Of a stretch of 64,000 bases of DNA, positions 9,385-20,870 are shown in pieces; positions within the stretch are counted from its first letter, which is position 1; every line of letters begins with the position of its first letter. Both the position numbers and the translations under genes were made by a program. Source of the DNA: Fonsecaea monophora (taxonomy: Eukaryota; Ascomycota; Eurotiomycetes; Chaetothyriales; Herpotrichiellaceae); NCBI RefSeq assembly GCF_001642475.1, contig NW_019174069.1, positions 1 through 64,000 of the forward strand, given 5' to 3'. The notes below the pieces were generated by a model that was given only the letters and a program-made list of their open reading frames with translations, was not told the origin of the DNA and did not search any database.

Positions 9385-11486
9385 TCAATGAGCCTCCACG
9401 TCCAGACGATTGACCTCTTCGCCAATAATCTTCGTCCCCTCCTCACTCGACAGGATATCCGTGTGAAACCAGTGCCGGACGCGATGTCCCGCTACCATGA
9501 GGACGATGATCAGCCCAAACGCTGCGACGGAGACAAAGGCCATCATGCCAAAGACCCAGCCGACGCCGACGCGGGCCTCCCAGCCGTCGATGAAGAAGGG
9601 GATGGCAATCCCAAAGATCGTGCGGTAGAAGTTCATGATGGTGGCGGCCTCGACAGGGTACTTTGTGAAGCACTCGACTTCGTAGTTGACGATGACGGGC
9701 ACGGCGACGTTGGAGGAGAAGTTCAGCAGGAAATTCCCCACCGCGGCGACCATGTAGTGCAGGTGGTACTGCAGTGCGGCGCCGAAGAGGCCCAGCCCGA
9801 CGTTCAGGCAGAGGAACGTCGGGAACCACAAAGCGTGCAGTCGGAACTCGGGCTTCCACACGCCCCCGGTCCGGCGGCAGATCCAGAGAGGGAGTCGGTC
9901 GTTGAAGGCGAGCCCGTAGAGTTGGCCCGTGATACAGCCGAACCAGGCTGCAAAGGTGACTTCTCAGAAGGATCAGCTGGGATGAGACAGGACAGGACAG
10001 GACAAGGGCACGCTTGAGACGGAGTGCGAGAAAAGGTCTTACATTCTGCGTTCTGGTTCGGCGTGAAGCCATAGCCCTTTTCGCTCACGGGCGACTGTAA
10101 GAAGACGGCGAGCAGGTTATTGACACCGACGCTCCTGAGCGAGGAATTGCATCAGTATGTCACCATTCTCACACCTGGCTGAGAGAAGAACTGACCAGCC
10201 AAAAACAATCATCAAGAACAACCCGCCCAGGATGCCAACAGGATGGACACCGATCCGGATCGGCATGGTCGCCAGATGGAGCTATACATACACATACATC
10301 AGTACACCACAATCATCCACGATTGAAAGAGACGACTCACTGCTTCCCTGTTCGTCATCCCTTCAGCGACATTGGGGTTCCGGAAGAGATAGACGTCGAC
10401 AGAACGCTGGAAGAAAGACGTCGCAGGAACGGGATACGCTGGCCGCCCAGGTCTCGTCCAGCCGGTTTCTTCGAGGAGGAACAAGATCATCAGGGTGACG
10501 AAGCCTTCCAGCCCGACGTTGTACCAGTATTCAATGCTCCAGGGGGCGCCGTTACCGACCACGAAGCCGGAGAATGTCGGGCCTGCGAGGGTTCTATTCA
10601 CATTTTCCAGTAATTAGCAGTTGAGATCATTGAATCCTTGTAGATCTTCTACAGTGATAGATAGGTAGAGAAGGACTTACCCCAGGAGGATCATGACGTT
10701 GTAGAAAGCAAAGCATTTCCCTCGCTGATGCAGGAAGAACGTGTCGGTGATGTAGCTCGCGCCCACTGCGAAATTAAACCGGTTAGATATTATTGGTAGA
10801 CTGCCACACTGCCAGAGATAAAGACTGGCAAGACGATGATTGACCGGACAAACACTCACCAGTCGTCGCGCAGGATCCCGCCAAACAGCCAAACAACCTC
10901 GACAGCACGAAGCTGTAGTAATCGCCCGAACCCGTGCACGTCGCCGCCCACACGGTGCAGGCGAGGGTGAGGACCGTCGCCCACAAGATGCTGCCGCCGC
11001 GACCGATCCTCCTCGAGACGGGCGACCAAAACAGAGGCCCGGCGCACAATCCAGCAGTGGCGGCCGAGACCTTTCACGATCAATGGCTTGTCAGCAACCT
11101 TTCCGTCTCATCCGGGGTGCCTGACACAAAGTAACAAGTAATGGTAACTGTGTCTCTCACAGAGTATGTAATCTCGACTGGAGTCTTGTGGTACAGTGCG
11201 CCTTGCTGGAAGACACTGGACACGTTGCCCACGGCCTGCAGCGTTCCTGTGAACCCGGCAAAGGACACGATAAACAGCGTGAGAAGTTTCCGGCCCCGTG
11301 ACCAGTTCTGATCCGAATATTGTTAGCGTCTTGCAACACTAGAAGCTGGGAAAAGATTGGAGAACCACGTACCAGTGGATCGCGAGGGTCGTCGGAGGGT
11401 GCTGGGATAAGTGTGATGCCGGCCTTGCTGTGCGCGGTCGTGACCTTGGAGCTCTCATGGTGCTCGACAGCTTCTTCCTTGGACAT
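9385..11486 (-). CDS. MFS multidrug/metabolite transporter, eight exons, 516 aa
   Basis: Major facilitator superfamily permease of the fungal DHA1 type, expected at the plasma membrane with 12 spans. Exons by frame continuity: 11486-11373, 11307-11161, 11070-10860, 10765-10681, 10593-10341, 10281-10196, 10134-10043, 9947-9385; phases are consistent and sum to 516 residues. Diagnostic parts are DPRDPLNWSRGRK at the end of the cytosolic N terminus, FAGFTGTLQAVGNVSSVF in the first span, LFWSPVSRRIGRGG in the loop 2-3 motif A position, and a long central loop containing EETGWTRPGR. It sits at the left end of the aromatic cluster, downstream of the regulator, so import of the substrate or export of a product is a reasonable guess. 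Intron 6 uses a less usual GTCAGT donor. Confidence 0.85.
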
Positions 11487-12203
11487 TCCGATCGTGTTAT
11501 CCTGGGTCCTGTGTTATTACTTTTTTTGGCGGCCTGTATCGTGATCGAAAAGGGGATGGAGAACTATTCTGAAAGTCGACGCAGAACTAAAAGCAATGGA
11601 ACAAGCAGGTCTTCTACTCGCGAGGCCACAAGCGCCCTTGCTGTCCTTTTGACCCCCCATCTCAGAGTCCATGTCTCAAAAGAACCTTCGCCGTTAGCGT
11701 GTCGAGACGCTATTACTTCCCCAGAGACCCCAGGAACAGAAGTAGTCACGGTGTTTCACGGGGTTCTTGTACCATTGTCCGGGGCGGAGGATCCACCGTC
11801 CATCCAAAGCTTCTTCACCCACGGGGAAACTGCCCGTGGGGGAGTCAACAAGAAACAGTCGCCGAGTATCCATGTCGAAATGACCTGGATCCTCTCCGCA
11901 TAGCCCAGCTAGCGGGATTCGAGCTTGGTAGGCTAAGCATGGAAATCCATCGGTCGCAGGGGACTAGACCGGAGGCCGGCCTGAGTATAAGGCCTATGGG
12001 ACTAACGGAACGACCACAGGACCATAGCAGCACAGTTACGTTGCACCGTGGTGGGAGACGAGGAAAGACCCAATCAAAGATGGCCCATTTCACGGCGAAT
12101 GCACCGATCCAGAATACTTCGATCAGGCTCCATTACTCGCATTCCTATTGGCTGTTCTGGGCTCGGAACCTCAGACGGCCATTCCGAACACCAGCGGATC
12201 CAC
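11487..12203. promoter_or_regulatory. Upstream region of the MFS transporter gene
   Basis: These 717 bases lie between the transporter start and the stop of the Zn2Cys6 regulator, both on the minus strand, so they hold the regulator's 3' end and the transporter's promoter. No gene was recognised in either strand. Confidence 0.5.
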
Positions 12204-14824
12204 CTACGGAGTCGAAGAAAGCGGTAGGCTGGTTGACCGAGGCTTGCCCCTGATGCTTGGAGCGATCTGAGCATATCGGATCGCTAGCTCTTGCTCCCGA
12301 GCGGTCAATGCTGTTGGGTCGACTCCGATGAGTTTGTTCAAAGCACGAGTGAGATCTGGACAGATCAGACTTGGACGAAAGGTCATGAGTGGAGAAAACA
12401 AACCTAGCATGATCGAACCAAGACCCCAATGTCTGGCATACTGCGCAATTCCAAGGCAGACAACATCACGATTAAGGCTGCTGAGTGCACTGGAACCTTC
12501 AGAGCTGGTCTGCAGAATATGCATCGCCGCGGGCCCGACCAGCGAACAGACGATGAACGGCGACGAATAAGCAATATAGTCGGCCGACCAAGCTTTAATG
12601 GCCCTAACAACTTCATGTGCATGTTGAACACACCTTTGGGCGACGGCTCGTTGCTCGTCGGGATCGAAGGGAACGTTAGTTGGTGATCCCGATGGTGATC
12701 GAGCGACGTCTTCCGAAGAACAGACTATGAGAGCTTCGTAGGTGCGCGCACTAACATCAATCAGACATCGATAATACTCTGCGCATTCAGTAGTAGTGAC
12801 CACACTTGGTATAACTCACCTCTGCAGAATGATATTTGTAGTGATGATCCAGTTGCTTCTCGCGAACGTCGAGTCATTGAAAACAAACATGCTCGAGTTC
12901 AGCCGGAAGTGGTTGGGCAAGTTCAGACTGAAGCACGTCAAAGCACTTTCCATCTCGGCTCTGGCTTGCGGAGAGACGCCAGTCTGTACTTTCAGATCAT
13001 ACGCCAATGCCATCAGGAAGTTGGCAACCAGGAACCAGGCTCTTTCGTCTTGGTTCGGAGAACCCTGCAGACTCCTCCAGGCAGTTGCCGGGGTAAGGCC
13101 CATTGGTGCAGATGCAATCGGCTGCTCCTCATACCACCGTTCATCTGAGCACGGGAGCAGCACCTGCATTTTGTTGCGATCAATCGTAAATGGGCGGCGG
13201 ACGACCGTTGACGCAAACGTGTCCAGCTCCCAGACTGACCACCATGCACGTCGGTTTTCTTCTCGGAGAACCCATTCTTCGGTAGAAGACCACTGATTGG
13301 AGAACAAATTGGGTTGTTGGCAGATATCCTCGTCAACGATGTCGATCTCCAAGTCGTATGCTAGTCGAGCACAGACGCCAGTGAGTGTCCATCCGAACGA
13401 GTTGGAGGAATTCGTGTTGTGATAGAAAGATAGCAATATGCAGCCCTGCAAGTACTGGAGTGAGGGAACAAACCCGTCTCCTTGAAGCCGGGTCCCATCT
13501 GCATAAATCGACTGAGCTTCTTTCGCGAAGGACTCCCCACGGCAAATGGGCGCAACATCGGCAAAGTGTGCTGCATTTGAGAAGCGAGCCGACAGAGCCA
13601 TAATGCTGTTCAGCATGAGCCCAACCTCCAGAGACAAGTTTTGCCCGATGGCATCTTCCCGCCTCTTTTGTAGATAGCGAGCATAGAACTGAGGGCGATG
13701 CAGTATCGGGACGAAGCCGCTTACGCGATCGAAGAAGAGATCGACTCTGTGAGAAATTAGTCCAGATCCGCCTTCAAGTCTCGAAGTTCTAACAATTGCC
13801 TCACTAGGTCGTCCGCAACTGTCAAGTTGTACAGTTTGGGCTTGGGCTTCTGAATCTGTGGTAGTTCTGTCGTGGCTAGATTTATCTCTGTCGCTGATTG
13901 TGTTGTTGCAGAAGTAGCATTGACATCTGGTAGATTCAGCGGATTTGCTTGTTTCTCAAGGCATGGATATGCGTCGCTAAAGTGCGCAGACTGAAACCCG
14001 TCCTCGAGAAAAAAATTGGACAGTGACGGGCTGAAGCTGGCTTGGAGGTTGTATTGGTCTCCAACCTGGATGTTGAAGCTGGGTTGCTCTGCAAAACTAA
14101 AACACATACTTTCTCCATGGTTGTTTTGCGGAGATGAGACGAAGGCGTCCCCAGAGCTCTCTTCAAGGGTCAAGTCTCTAAAACTGCTTTCGCCGGTGTG
14201 AGCAACATTTGTAGTATCTTCTTCATCCCGGGCCAGTCTTCTTGGCGACTCAGCTGTGTCCGAGTTGGCTTGCGTGGTATTTGAAAGGCCATCTGCGAAG
14301 TAGGCTACACTCGGCTCAGTAACTAGAAGACCGGTATCGATAGACATACTAAGAGAGGTGGTGGAAGCACTGTCTGGACAAGGTCCTCTCTGTCTTTTCC
14401 CCTTAGAATGAGCCCCTTGGGCGCAGCGCTCTGGTCGTTTTCTCTTTGTTGGGAAGATACATTGGCTCCCAACACGCAGGCACAATGTACAGGTCGGCCG
14501 TCTCATGTCACCTAAGAGTCAAAGTTAGGCCAAATGGAGAAATAGAGGCAGAAGTAAAGTATTCAACACTGCCGCAGCTGGCGAGAGTGCAACTATGAGA
14601 CACCGCGGGGTGGACTCACATTTGGTTTTCTTCCTTTCCAAGCAAAGAGACATTAGCTGTCTATGCCCCTGAAACAACGATGTGTATTCTCACCTCTTGC
14701 ACTCTCCACAGGCTCGAATCGGCCACGGTGGTTGTTGGTAGTGAATGTGAGCATTCGATCCGTCAAATGTGTGCTCTGCGACCATCATGTTGTCCCCAGC
14801 AGGGCCAACGTAAACTCCTTGCAT
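12204..14824 (-). CDS. Zn2Cys6 fungal transcription factor, five exons, 778 aa
   Basis: Nuclear DNA-binding regulator. Exons: 14824-14694, 14633-14620 (a 14-base micro-exon), 14511-13794, 13746-12820, 12750-12204. The spliced N terminus contains the binuclear zinc cluster with Cys39, 42, 49, 56, 59 and 66 (C-x2-C-x6-C-x6-C-x2-C-x6-C); the cluster is only complete when the micro-exon is included. An acidic/Ser-rich region follows. The fungal-specific regulatory domain then starts at LVDLFFDRV-x-FVPILHRPQF and includes the DLEIDI/RRAWWSVW signature. Its position between the MFS gene and the oxygenase genes makes it the likely pathway-specific activator of the cluster (inference). Gene models that skip the micro-exon would lose the DNA-binding domain. 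Confidence 0.88.
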
Positions 14825-15419
14825 GTTGAGAAGGACCTCGAAAACCGTAACGCAGGGAAGAAGGTGGGAACGTAGTGAAGAGGATAGGAGACTAATTCAG
14901 CTTGCACCAGGCGGCTCTTGTTCTGGGGATGCAAGTGCGGAGAAGAGGGTGTTCGATTTACTAGAAAGGCGCTTCATTGCATGAATCGTGGAGCACTTGA
15001 GGGGTCTTGTGGATCTTCTCGAGCTGCCCAAGCATTGAGGCCTAGCGGATGATAGACTTGGGGCGGTCTGGTATCGTCCTGGGCATGGCTTACGGCTTAT
15101 GCAGCCCAGTTAGTTAGAACCTTCATCGCTCGACCGGGATCCGCCTGATGAGCCGATCTTGCCGCGGTCTAGGGGTCACTGAAACGGAGAGAAAAGCTAG
15201 TGTGGCAGCTACTGAAGGAGCGTAGTGCGAGTGGAATCTGTCAGAATTGAGAGTGAATTTCGAAAGACGCAATCAAGTTGAAGAAACCAACACGCGTTGA
15301 GAGCGCATCACGTGACGAGGCTGTGACTCCCTTTTCATCGATGCACCGAACAGAGGGAAGGCGACAACCACGAACACCTTGGGCAGATGACATATTTAAG
15401 TCATCGGTAACAGCATAAT
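14825..15419. promoter_or_regulatory. Upstream region of the Zn2Cys6 regulator
   Basis: Non-coding stretch between the regulator start and the stop codon of the salicylate-hydroxylase-type gene, both on the minus strand. No further gene is recognisable. Confidence 0.5.
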
Positions 15420-17283
15420 CTACAGTTTCCCTCCCTCCGAGAGCCACACTTCAAACGCCCTGTTAGTATCTGCCACAGAGTCGAATCCCAACATCTTCCT
15501 CTGGTAATTGATATCGGCCCAACCCCACCGGCACGGCTTCTCCCAGTCCGCCTCTGCCAGCTCTCTGTCTCGAGCTTCTTGCTCGGGACCATCGTGCATG
15601 TGAACTATATTGACTTTAGCAGGTCGCCATAAAAGAGTCTTGGGTACAAAATCTGCATCAGAACCAGACAGAGGTAGAAGGACTTACACATGTATCGGTT
15701 GGCAATAGCTCCTTTCACATTGGTTGTAGTTCTCTTCTTGCGCAGCGACTCAAACAGTCGAAGAACAGAGTTTATCGAGGATCGTTTCGCCTCGTCGGAG
15801 ACTCTGTCGCTGGCTTGGAGTCGGCCGAGCAGAAGCCCAAGCACTAGACCGTCTTCTACGGCCATGGCAGCTCCTTGTGCTTGGTAGGGCAGGCTGGGAT
15901 GAGACGCATCTCCAATGACCACGACGTTGCCTTTGACCCAAGTCGGGAGTTCTGTACACATATCGTCAGTTTCGGGAGCCTTGATCGGGAACATGACTAC
16001 TCCTAGAGATGTCCTGAATTCATACCTTCATGATGACACAGCTTCCATTTCAAGACGGTGTCGTGGCAGGATATGATCTTTGCAAGCCTGGATGAAAGTC
16101 AGGAAGAGTCAGATCAAACAGGCCCAAAGAGATCACTAACACAGGGTCCCAGCCTTCATATGTCATCCGCATCTCGTCAACATCACCCGCTTCCGTTCTG
16201 GACCCAGAAGGCAGATTATCAGGGCGACTGTTGCTGTCAGCCAATGACTCTGCATGTCAAATCTTCACACTCACATGAGAACTAGGTTGAATGCATCGCC
16301 ATTCTTGACTGGATAAAAGACGCTGTGTCGGTCTGGTCCCACCCAGTTGTAGGTGCAGCGTGAGTTGATCAGTTCGTCGACGCGAGGATCCTGAAACGCC
16401 TCAAGTTGCGCTCGAGAGAATGTCCCCCGGTATGCGAGATCCCCAGTCGGCTCAGGAGGCGATGGTTGCCCTACAACAATGTCACGGATAGCGGACCAGA
16501 GGCCTGTAACGAGATATTGTCAGCATTCCCAGCCACAAACTCGGGGTTGAACGCGTACCATCCGCCCCAACGACAACATCTGCATCGATAACTTCACCTG
16601 TTCGAAGTACCACTTTGGGTTTCTCGGCCGATGCTTTGACGTCGACCACTTCCGCATTCAGTTGAAGTTTGCCTCCGAGTCGAGACACTTCATCTAGGAG
16701 GACGCTGTGATAGTCTGCCCGATGGATGACACTGCCTGGCACTCAGTCATCCTTTCCCTCGCCTGTGAGTTCGAGGACAACTTACAACCAAGGACCGTTG
16801 AACTCCTTGATCATTTTGTCGGTACCCCACCGGCTACAGAGGATCTTTCCATCTTTATAGCGCTTGAGGTGGTTGGCTTTGACTTGAATGGCTCCAGCGT
16901 CGCGGATCTTTTGCTCGAGGCCAAAATATTGAAGGACACGAGCAGCGTTCGGCGGAATCTGAATTCCAGCGCCTATCTAAAATCACAGTTGTCTTAGAAG
17001 AAGCACTTGGAGTACTGGCAATGCCACGTACAGGTGATATTGCCGGTGCCTTTTCGAGAACAGTCACTTCACATCCGCCGCGCAGACACGATATTGCTGC
17101 GGCTAGGCCACCTATTGCAATGTGAGCAAGTCATCGAGACAGACAGGGTGTTCTTCGTTGTTCTTTACCGATGCCAGCGCCTACCACGATAACCTTGAAC
17201 GGCTGCTTCGTCTGCTTGAAGGTCAGCTTATTCCTGGACCATAGTTCAGCGTCATCACGCACAGCATTGGACTCTCCACTCAT
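15420..17283 (-). CDS. Salicylate-hydroxylase-type FAD monooxygenase, nine exons, 461 aa
   Basis: Flavoprotein aromatic hydroxylase using NAD(P)H and O2. Exons: 17283-17169, 17111-17032, 16976-16786, 16731-16559, 16503-16275, 16227-16141, 16087-16026, 15951-15688, 15604-15420; all phases agree. The start is set by the ATG that precedes the FAD-binding GAGIGGLAAA fold. Other family marks are IGAGIQIPPNAARVL, the VVVGADG motif (DG fingerprint), GWDPVLAKI, GDASHPSLPYQAQGA (second FAD motif) and a C-terminal HMHDGPEQEARD block characteristic of salicylate hydroxylase-like proteins. It faces the phenol-hydroxylase-type gene across a 630-base divergent promoter, which suggests joint control. The reaction could be hydroxylation or decarboxylative hydroxylation of a phenolic acid; the substrate is not determined. 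Confidence 0.85.
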
Positions 17284-17913
17284 TATTCAGAGGATATTCA
17301 CTTGATCTAGAAGAAAAGTGGTGGTATTTGCAAAGAGTTGACCCTACAAAGTCAAGTTGTTGCTGACTGAAGGAACGAGGCACGGCTCTGATATACGATT
17401 TTCCTAGAAACCCACTTGGGCAAATGGACTTCAAGGAGACCCTCGTCTACTTTTCCACGAGCCCATTAACGGAAATACGGCTCTCTCCACCTTTTGCTAG
17501 GCTGTGAGGTGGCGAGGTGGACGGTGGTTCTGTGGGGGACGGGTTATACGGCCCATCATCTCGTCTTCGGAACGCCGTCATTTGCTTCCGACTTGGTGCG
17601 TCCGCTTCGGGGCCATTTCCACATTCAACATTCGCATGGAGTGAATGTTGTCAACTGCCTCTCTATACCACATGGGAGGTACGGTCTTCCACGGTGTGAA
17701 AGAAATGCAGCACCCATCGGCACGGGGACGATGCATCCGACTCACAATATCTATTTCCGCGCCCGCCCACCCTTTTGTGCTACATTGGGTGGCTGAGCAT
17801 CCCTCTTTCTGATACGCGACATCTACCGAGCCTGCACGTCTGACACGGTAAAATACTGCTGTTGCCTGAGAACAGTTCTGGGTTGATTTCTTGGCCCTGC
17901 GTGCGAGACACCA
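17284..17913. promoter_or_regulatory. Divergent promoter with several CGG triplet pairs
   Basis: This region separates two flavin monooxygenase genes pointing away from each other. It contains CGG-N5-CGG at 17470-17480, CGG-N6-CGG at 17540-17551 and CGG-N4-CCG at 17568-17577, with further CCG/CGG triplets following. Zn2Cys6 proteins typically bind spaced CGG pairs, so these are candidate operators for the regulator encoded at 12204-14824. This is inference from spacing only. Confidence 0.5.
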
Positions 17914-19759
17914 ATGGTCATGAAGGCCACTGACGGAATCTGCCAGGGTGAGTCGTGTTTTTTCCGCAATAAGATCTGGGCCTCGTCCCCTCTTCCCTCG
18001 CTGACTCTACGAAGATGTTTCGGTTCCAGTGCTCATTGTAGGTGCCGGTCCAGCCGGTGCCACCACCGCTTTACTGCTCGGTCGCTATGGCATTCCGTCG
18101 ATTGTTATTTCTCGCCATCGAAGCACCGCCAACACGCCGAGGGCACACATCTTCAACCAGCGGGCAATGGAAGTGCTCCGCGATGCTGGAACTGAAGGCG
18201 TCGTCAAGGATGTCGCGTCAACCAGGGAGCAGATCGCCCATGTCACTTGGCTGCATACCCTGAGTGGCGAGGAGTATGGGCGAGTGTACGCGTGGGGGAC
18301 AAGATCCGATCGCATAGGAGACTATCTCGTCGCAAGTCCCTGTGAGATGTCTGACCTGCCACAGAGCGTGCTGGAGCCCATCTTGGTCGAGGAAGCCACA
18401 AAGCTGGGAGCAGAGTTCCGATTCTCCACCGAGTTTCTCTCACAGCGACAACTTCTCGATGGGCGGGTTGTGACAACTGTGCGCGATCGGGCGACTTCTG
18501 CAATCTACAACATCACCGCGCAATATCTGGTGGGCGCCGATGGTGCGAGGAGTTCAGTCATCTCCAGCCTTGGAATTCCCGTCGATGGAGAACAGCTCAG
18601 CAATGCCTTTGGCGTCCACATCAAAGCAGATCTGAGCAAATACTTCATCCACCGTCCGGGTTCTATGGTATGGATCTTGAACCCAGACGCACCAGACTGG
18701 TCATCCCATGGGTCCATCAGGATGGTGAGGCCGTGGGATGAATTCCTTGTGTCAATGCATACGGCCAAGGATGTCGACTACGACCCTTGCACGGAAGATG
18801 TCATGCAGCGACTGCGCCAGATGATCGGCGACGACTCCGTCCAAGTTGAACTGTTGAACTTTTCTCCCTGGACCATCAATGACCAAGTGGCACGGACGTG
18901 GCAGAAAGGCAACGTCTTCTGCATCGGCGACGCTGTTCATCGGCATCCACCGTTCAACGGCCTCGGCTCAAACACCTGCATTAGCGATGCGTTCAACCTT
19001 GCTTGGAAACTGGCGTACGTGGTGCGCGGCATTGCGCACCCGTCGATCCTTGAAACGCTGACCCTTGAACGGAAACCGGTTGGTGACGGGATCGTGCGAA
19101 GGGCCAACGACGGACTGCTCGTCCACAAGAAGCTGTGGGCACTGATGGGCTCGACCACAGCGGAACGCGCAGTTGTGTCGGAATTGCTGCAGGCCGCAAG
19201 CGTCGAGGGCCAACGCCTGAGAGATGAACTGCGCGGGATCATCGAGGAGACGGACGATGAGTTCAACGCCTTGGGCATACAGATGAATCAGATCTACTCG
19301 CCGTCGTCTCCTCTTGTCCTGGTCGAGGAGGGCGACCGGCCACCCGACCTTGCTGGGGTAAACCTGCTGAAACAGCAAGTGATCTCGACGTTTCCCGGCT
19401 TCCATCTGCCGCACGTGTGGGTGGTGAAGGATGGGCAGACGGAGCGCACGTCGACGCTAGACCTGGCCGGACGAGGCAGGTTCGTTCTTTTCACAGGCAT
19501 CGGCGGTGAAAGCTGGCTCCAGGCCGCAAAGGACATCTCGCGTGCAGACGGTGTGCCGCTGCAAGGGTATGGGATCGGGAGAGGCCTCGAGTACTCGGAC
19601 GCGTATTGGGACTGGGAGAAGGTGAGGGGCGTCGAAGAGGACGGGGCCGTCCTGGTGAGGCCCGACCATTTTGTCTGCTGGCGATGTCAACGCTTGGACT
19701 CCAACCCCGACGTGAAACTGAGAGAGGTGATCCAGACGCTTCTCCGCCCTGCGCGATAG
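17914..19759 (+). CDS. TfdB/phenol-hydroxylase-type FAD monooxygenase, two exons
   Basis: Exon 1 is 17914-17947; the GTGAGT donor and the TTCCAG acceptor lead to exon 2 at 18030-19759, giving about 587 residues. The short first exon completes the beta strand before the GAGPAG dinucleotide motif (residues 16-21), so a model starting at the second exon would be truncated. VGADGARSSV supplies the DG motif. GDAVHRHPPFNGLGSNT at about residue 311 is nearly the same as in bacterial 2,4-dichlorophenol 6-monooxygenase-like enzymes. The last 150 residues fit the thioredoxin-like C-terminal domain of phenol hydroxylases. The likely reaction is ortho-hydroxylation of a phenol to a catechol, which would feed the dioxygenase encoded 1.1 kb downstream on the same strand. 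A second in-frame Met lies at residue 3. Confidence 0.87.
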
Positions 19760-20870
19760 CTTCCTGAATCTGGCACATGGGATTTGGTTTCAGAAAGGGG
19801 GCACCCTGCAGAATGCCAATTGAGATTAATCAGTCCTTACTACAGAACCATGGTAGCATGTACATGTACCAAGTGCTCTAGAAATCAATCTATCGAGTAC
19901 ACCACAGCCAACTCATTCCCACATTTCGACTCTCTCCAACTCTAGCGTAGGCCACCCACACCACCCACCACCATTTTCTTTACCCAGTACTAGGTATATC
20001 CAGAGCGTATTTCCTCAGTCTTGCTCGTGGAGCCATGTACCAACCATCACATTTAACCGTAACTACTTTCCTCATCTCCTCCTCTGCTAGACTCCAACCT
20101 ACTAAGCCCTAAGATAAAACCGCGGTGATCCCACACTACGTTCGTGACGGGATCCTCTGAGGATGGATCAACCTCCAGGCGGCACGGACAAAAGGTAAAG
20201 GTGAAAAACGGGGACGGCCGCCCAAGAACGCACGGCATTCGTCCAAAAACGGCTAAACGCCGCGATTTACCCCAGCCCCGTGGGGTACCAAGTACCAGCT
20301 GGGGGGCACAACATGCGTGGCCGAGTATGACTAAAGCTGCGCCGGATTGCCTTCGCCGTGCCCTCCTCGCTGGCTGTCAGTCAATTGTTGCGTTGTCCGG
20401 GGTTTGTGGCCCAGTCGAGATGTGCGCAAGAGTAGATCTGTGCGGGATTACTTCCGTTCTTGACCTTGAACCTTGGCTGTCCCCTACACACACCTTCAGT
20501 TATCCCTCTTCGTCGTATGGCTATGCCTGTTCCTGTCCCCTCAGGCGCTGTTGAGATCCCAGCAAAACGGGCGGGGCTCGCACGAGGCTGACAAATTTCA
20601 CTGACGAGGGCGGGCTGGCTCCCTGTACATGCTATGGATAAAGAGGCTGCTTTGTGAAAGTATATCTTCGAGAGAGGTTCCTGCCAGAGGTTACTTCACG
20701 AAGCGTACGGACGCGCACACGAATCTAGAGAGCGAGAAGGTCAGAGTCAACGGAAGAGAAAAAACTAATTCAGGCCAGCCCAACCTCAGAGAAGTTAGTT
20801 TACCTTACGTGGCCACCTCTTCCCACTCCCGACATCACCACTCACAAACAGCAACGATACACAATAAACA
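19760..20870. promoter_or_regulatory. Upstream region of the extradiol dioxygenase gene
   Basis: Non-coding. It contains several CGG/CCG triplets around 20178-20263 and a nested palindrome at 20270-20304. The 3' end of the preceding monooxygenase and the promoter of the dioxygenase must lie here. The A-rich context just before the dioxygenase ATG (ACAATAAACA) is a favourable start context. Confidence 0.5.
20270..20304. repeat. Nested inverted repeat
   Basis: CCCCAGC at 20270-20276 pairs with GCTGGGG at 20298-20304, and inside it GGTAC at 20284-20288 pairs with GTACC at 20292-20296 around a CAA loop. It lies about 570 bases before the dioxygenase start. It may be an operator or a chance fold. 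Confidence 0.45.

Noticed and set aside
11901..11940. tRNA-like T-loop sequence (GGATTCGAGC)
   Set aside because: No acceptor stem, D-arm or anticodon arm could be paired around it.
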